From a virus, in IMG/VR virus record IMGVR_UViG_3300027782_003828, positions 1-31,885 of that record: DNA of 31,885 nucleotides. One strand, given 5' to 3'. Positions 29,033-31,885 of this stretch are shown here, piece by piece. The notes beneath the pieces were generated by a model. That model saw only the letters and a list, made by a program, of their open reading frames with translations. It did not search any database and had not been told where the DNA came from. The position numbers and the translations under genes were made by a program. Every line of letters starts with the position of its first letter. Within the stretch, counting starts at the first letter, position 1.

Positions 29033-30357
29033 ACTTTATCCAACCACTCGGCAATCGTAGGAAATGTTTTTTTATAATCAGTTCCTCTTCTACGATCTAA
29101 TTCTGTTAGATAAATTTTAAATTGTTTTTGTCTAAATAGATCAGGTTGTCTGTTTTCAAATTCGTTCATTATACCATTCATATAATTTTTATGATTAAGT
29201 TTAACAGAATCAGGATATCCATGACTATTAACATCAAAAAGATCCACAGCTTCTTTTAAACCAATGTCGTTAATTTTCCTACCAAATATACCCGGATATA
29301 GATATGGTCTTGGTCCAAAATTATGTGTACTGGCTTTCATCATAGACCAATAAACCGGTCTAATTTTTGACCATTTGTTTATATTTTTTACAAGCTCTGG
29401 CATGCCTGGCACAGCAGTTGCAGTCAATGCAGAATTAATATTTTGTAGAGTATTAGATTCATTTAATATGTATTCAAAGTTTTTTTGAAATAACTTTAAA
29501 TCTAATCCATTCCTAACATATTCTGCTTCAGCACCCCACGAATCAAGAGATCCTATGATCTGTAATTTGTCTAATCTTTTTTCTTGCACAAGACGATTTA
29601 ATCTTTGTACCCAATTTTTAACTCTTTCATGATCCACAGTTAAATTACTAAAGAAACATAGAGTAAGATCTGGTAATTCTTTTTGTTCTAAAAAAGCAAT
29701 CATTCTTTCTGTTTCTTTTTGTATGAAAGGCTCTCCTCCTAAAATAATTAATTTGTGTAAATGATGTATATTTTTTTCAAACCAAAGAAATAATTTCTCT
29801 GTAGCTTCTTCAATGCGTGTAAAATTTGCAAATTCTCTGTTCCATTTTGCATCCATAACTACACCTTCTGTATTAAATGGTCCAAATCGTTTTTCCTCTT
29901 GATGTATTTTTGAACTAAAAATTTGACTACAATATATACATTTTAAATTACAAGTGTTGCCCCAGTATACTTCTAATATTCGAGGAGTAAGTTCAACTGC
30001 ATCTAAATTATGCTCTAATTCTGGAGGTGCAGTGGTACCTTCCATATTAAGATGTATAGTTCTATCACTAGCTCCTCCAGCTTGTTCTATATGTTTACAA
30101 TGTTCACAACCATTACCGGGCCACTCTCCCTTCAACATCTTTTTTCTTTCCTCAATCTTGTTAGGTATGTTATGAAAACCTAATACTTCTCCGCTTAGAT
30201 CTAAAGGTCCATATCCTGCTCTATGACAACTAGCAGTATATCCGTCTGTAAGATAAACTGTGGAATGTGTCCATTTGAGTTGGCAAGCTATGCCTTTTTT
30301 TACAGGAAAAATTTTAGGAGGTTGTTGAGATATTCCCATTAGTTTACTCCACAACAA
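29029..30357 (-). CDS. Radical SAM protein with N-terminal twitch/SPASM-like domain
   Basis: A 442-residue protein. Residues 1-100 hold an extra cysteine set (Cys25, Cys44 in SCHRAG, Cys84 and Cys87 in CEHC), placed before the radical SAM core instead of after it. The core follows with CNLKCIYC (Cys136, Cys140, Cys143) and LGGEPF (206-211). Inverted 'twitch' proteins of this type occur, as I recall, in marine phages. The ATG at 30357 overlaps the upstream gene by 19 bases; an alternative ATG at 30339 overlaps its stop as TAATG, typical of translational coupling. Substrate unknown. Confidence 0.8.
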   Translation of the reverse strand: MLWSKLMGISQQPPKIFPVKKGIACQLKWTHSTVYLTDGYTASCHRAGYGPLDLSGEVLGFHNIPNKIEERKKMLKGEWPGNGCEHCKHIEQAGGASDRTIHLNMEGTTAPPELEHNLDAVELTPRILEVYWGNTCNLKCIYCSQIFSSKIHQEEKRFGPFNTEGVVMDAKWNREFANFTRIEEATEKLFLWFEKNIHHLHKLIILGGEPFIQKETERMIAFLEQKELPDLTLCFFSNLTVDHERVKNWVQRLNRLVQEKRLDKLQIIGSLDSWGAEAEYVRNGLDLKLFQKNFEYILNESNTLQNINSALTATAVPGMPELVKNINKWSKIRPVYWSMMKASTHNFGPRPYLYPGIFGRKINDIGLKEAVDLFDVNSHGYPDSVKLNHKNYMNGIMNEFENRQPDLFRQKQFKIYLTELDRRRGTDYKKTFPTIAEWLDKV

Positions 30358-31352
30358 TGATAACAGGCATTTAATCTTACATCAGTATTGGTGCCATTTA
30401 TACCTTGTTCTAATTTACGAAAAAAAGATCCTTTTAATATTTCATCTAGTGATGTTTTATTTAAATTTATTTTATTGTAATCATCTACTAATTTTTGTGA
30501 TTCGTGTGTTTTAGGATCTCCTATCCAACAGCAAGGAGTAACATAACCAGAAGCTAATAGATATATTTCAAATTTATTATTAGAACACGATACACAAGAT
30601 ATTTTTCTTGTTGCAAAATCATTTACTACTTCATTTGGAAGAATTTTTTTATTAATTTTTTCTACAACAGTAGTAAGTTTCTTTTCCATAGAAGGCTTTT
30701 CAATGTAATAATCATCCACTTGAATTTTATCCACATCTCTAAAAGTTCCATCGTAATCATAATCTTTCCACCTAGATGTAAAATCTAAATGAAAATGTTT
30801 AAAGCCCATACTTTTTGCTAATTTTTCTGCTTCAGTTGATTGATGCTGATTATGTTTAAAAGAAAACATTCTCCATCCAGCTTTCCCTCCTGCTGCTATG
30901 AAAGCTCGAACATTTGCCATGAGTTTGTCCCATTTAACATTCCTTCTATATAGATGGTTGGTATCTTCTAGTCCGTCTATATGAAAAAGCACTTCTACTC
31001 CTATCTTTGCTAATTCTGACCAAAATTCTGGAGTTCTTGCACCACCATTGGTAAAAAGTTCTAGTTGACATGTAGTATTATTTTGTCTAAGATGTTCATA
31101 TATCTCTAGGCATTCTGGATTCATGGAACCATCCCCATAGGTGCCACACGAATAAAAACGATTTAATCTTTTTATAATGTTCAAACCAATTTTGTCTTTT
31201 ATTAAATCCAATGATGTGTGAGAATTATTGGTAACATCTTTCCTCAGTTCCAATTTAAAATTGAATCTAGAACACATAGGACAGGCTGCATTGCAGTAAT
31301 TAGAAAGCTCTGCATTGATACTGTTGATATTATCGATTGTGATATATGACAT
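30339..31352 (-). CDS. Radical SAM/SPASM-type protein
   Basis: A 337-residue protein with CNAACPMC (Cys20, Cys24, Cys27) for the SAM-cleaving cluster and YGDGSMNP where the GGEP motif normally lies. The C-terminal cysteines (CVSCSNNKFEIYLLASG, PCCW, ACYHCC) fit a SPASM-like auxiliary cluster. SPASM enzymes typically modify ribosomally made peptides or alter carbohydrates. It is first in a two-gene operon with the twitch-type enzyme. It is divergent from the exonuclease gene, with only 14 bases between the two starts. Confidence 0.8.
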   Translation of the reverse strand: MSYITIDNINSINAELSNYCNAACPMCSRFNFKLELRKDVTNNSHTSLDLIKDKIGLNIIKRLNRFYSCGTYGDGSMNPECLEIYEHLRQNNTTCQLELFTNGGARTPEFWSELAKIGVEVLFHIDGLEDTNHLYRRNVKWDKLMANVRAFIAAGGKAGWRMFSFKHNQHQSTEAEKLAKSMGFKHFHLDFTSRWKDYDYDGTFRDVDKIQVDDYYIEKPSMEKKLTTVVEKINKKILPNEVVNDFATRKISCVSCSNNKFEIYLLASGYVTPCCWIGDPKTHESQKLVDDYNKINLNKTSLDEILKGSFFRKLEQGINGTNTDVRLNACYHCCGVN

Positions 31353-31366
31353 TCTAATATATAATT

Positions 31367-31885
31367 ATGATAATGAAATTTACCAATGATACTCTCCTGG
31401 CTAAAGGCATAGCCTATGTAGTCAAATATCCTTATAATGAATTGAATCGTACATCGCCAGAGGGTAAAAGACACTATACTACACCAGATGGACGCACGGT
31501 GCCTTCGGTAACCACAATACTGAGTCAAACCAAAGACATGACACATCTCAATGCTTGGAAGAAACGAGTAGGTGAACAAGAAGCACAAAGGATAGCCACA
31601 GAATCAGCCAACATTGGCACAGTGATGCATCGCAGTCTTGAAAAACATGTCAAAGGTGAAGCTCGAGTGCCCGGTTCCAATCTTATACAGCAACAAGCAC
31701 ATGCTATGGCCAATGTGATCATAGAGAATGGTTTGAAAGATGTGTCAGAGGTATGGGGATCAGAGATTAATCTTTATTATCCTGAATTGTATGCAGGTAC
31801 CACAGATTTAATAGGAGTATATAAAGGTGCTCCTGCAATAATGGATTTTAAACAAGCTCGTAAATTAAAGAAAAAAGAGTGGGTA
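31367..31885 (+). CDS. PD-(D/E)XK exonuclease (partial, runs off the window)
   Basis: The first 173 residues of a RecB/Cas4-type nuclease. Visible are SVTTIL (47-52), GTVMH with His88, SEINLYYPELYAGTTDLIG giving Glu133 and Asp147, and IMDFKQA giving the Asp160-x-Lys162 active-site pair. Together they form the two-metal PD-(D/E)XK centre. Such exonucleases are common in marine T4-like phages, where host DNA breakdown or recombination is the proposed role. Start at 31367 (ATG-ATA-ATG; 31373 is also possible). The gene continues beyond the window. Confidence 0.85.
   Translation, partial: MIMKFTNDTLLAKGIAYVVKYPYNELNRTSPEGKRHYTTPDGRTVPSVTTILSQTKDMTHLNAWKKRVGEQEAQRIATESANIGTVMHRSLEKHVKGEARVPGSNLIQQQAHAMANVIIENGLKDVSEVWGSEINLYYPELYAGTTDLIGVYKGAPAIMDFKQARKLKKKEWV

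Noticed and set aside
1-31885. tRNA genes, rRNA, CRISPR arrays and insertion sequences
   Set aside because: Gaps between genes are mostly under 80 bases and none of the larger ones shows a cloverleaf or CCA-type end; no regularly spaced direct repeats and no transposase motifs were seen.

Overview
The window looks like part of the genome of a marine T4-like tailed phage (myovirus), probably infecting an alphaproteobacterium such as SAR11 or a relative. Four things point there. The DNA is AT-rich and packed wall to wall, with no gene-free stretch over 120 bases and most neighbouring genes abutting or overlapping. TAAATA-type boxes, including two exact TATAAATA copies (the T4 late-promoter consensus), sit just upstream of many start codons. 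The plus strand carries a backbone of small proteins of the kind I recall from marine T4-like phages, plus a PD-(D/E)XK exonuclease. A DUF1178 gene, a family typical of alphaproteobacteria and other proteobacteria, hints at the host. No terminase, capsid, portal or polymerase gene lies in the window, so the phage assignment is strong inference rather than proof.

Layout. 1-9.5 kb: an amidohydrolase, then a four-gene overlapping minus-strand operon (compact DegT-type aminotransferase, amidinotransferase, TEK-motif glycosyltransferase-like protein, radical SAM), a 2-oxoglutarate dioxygenase, two more TEK-motif proteins, then a second amidinotransferase overlapping a nucleotide-sugar dehydrogenase. 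9.5-15.6 kb: a strongly promoted and terminated small basic protein, DUF1178, an SGNH hydrolase, a GT17 glycosyltransferase, a methyltransferase, another TEK-motif protein and small plus-strand proteins. 15.6-21.4 kb: sulfotransferase and P-loop genes, a second methyltransferase, then a plus-strand operon of sulfotransferase-like protein, TctA permease, TctC-like binding protein and second dioxygenase. 21.4-29 kb: a class 3 lipase, then the plus-strand backbone: a KxDG nucleotidyltransferase-like protein, an 11-cysteine mini-protein, two small proteins ending in near-identical hairpins, and several conserved unknowns. The fifth TEK-motif gene interrupts this backbone on the minus strand. 29-31.9 kb: two overlapping radical SAM genes and the start of an exonuclease.

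How it may work together. Aminotransferase, amidinotransferases and sugar dehydrogenase together recall the oxidise-transaminate-amidinate logic of guanidino-cyclitol (streptidine) biosynthesis. With five paralogous glycosyltransferase-like proteins, GT17, two methyltransferases, up to three sulfotransferase-like proteins and two dioxygenases, the simplest reading is a phage-borne programme for making and transferring an unusual, possibly guanidinylated and sulfated, glycan or small molecule. The phage also carries a partial tripartite tricarboxylate transporter (TctA plus a TctC-like protein, no TctB seen). Many genes have a promoter core 4-12 bases before the ATG and no Shine-Dalgarno, which suggests leaderless late mRNAs. 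A few probably abundant products instead have longer leaders with clear ribosome-binding sites.
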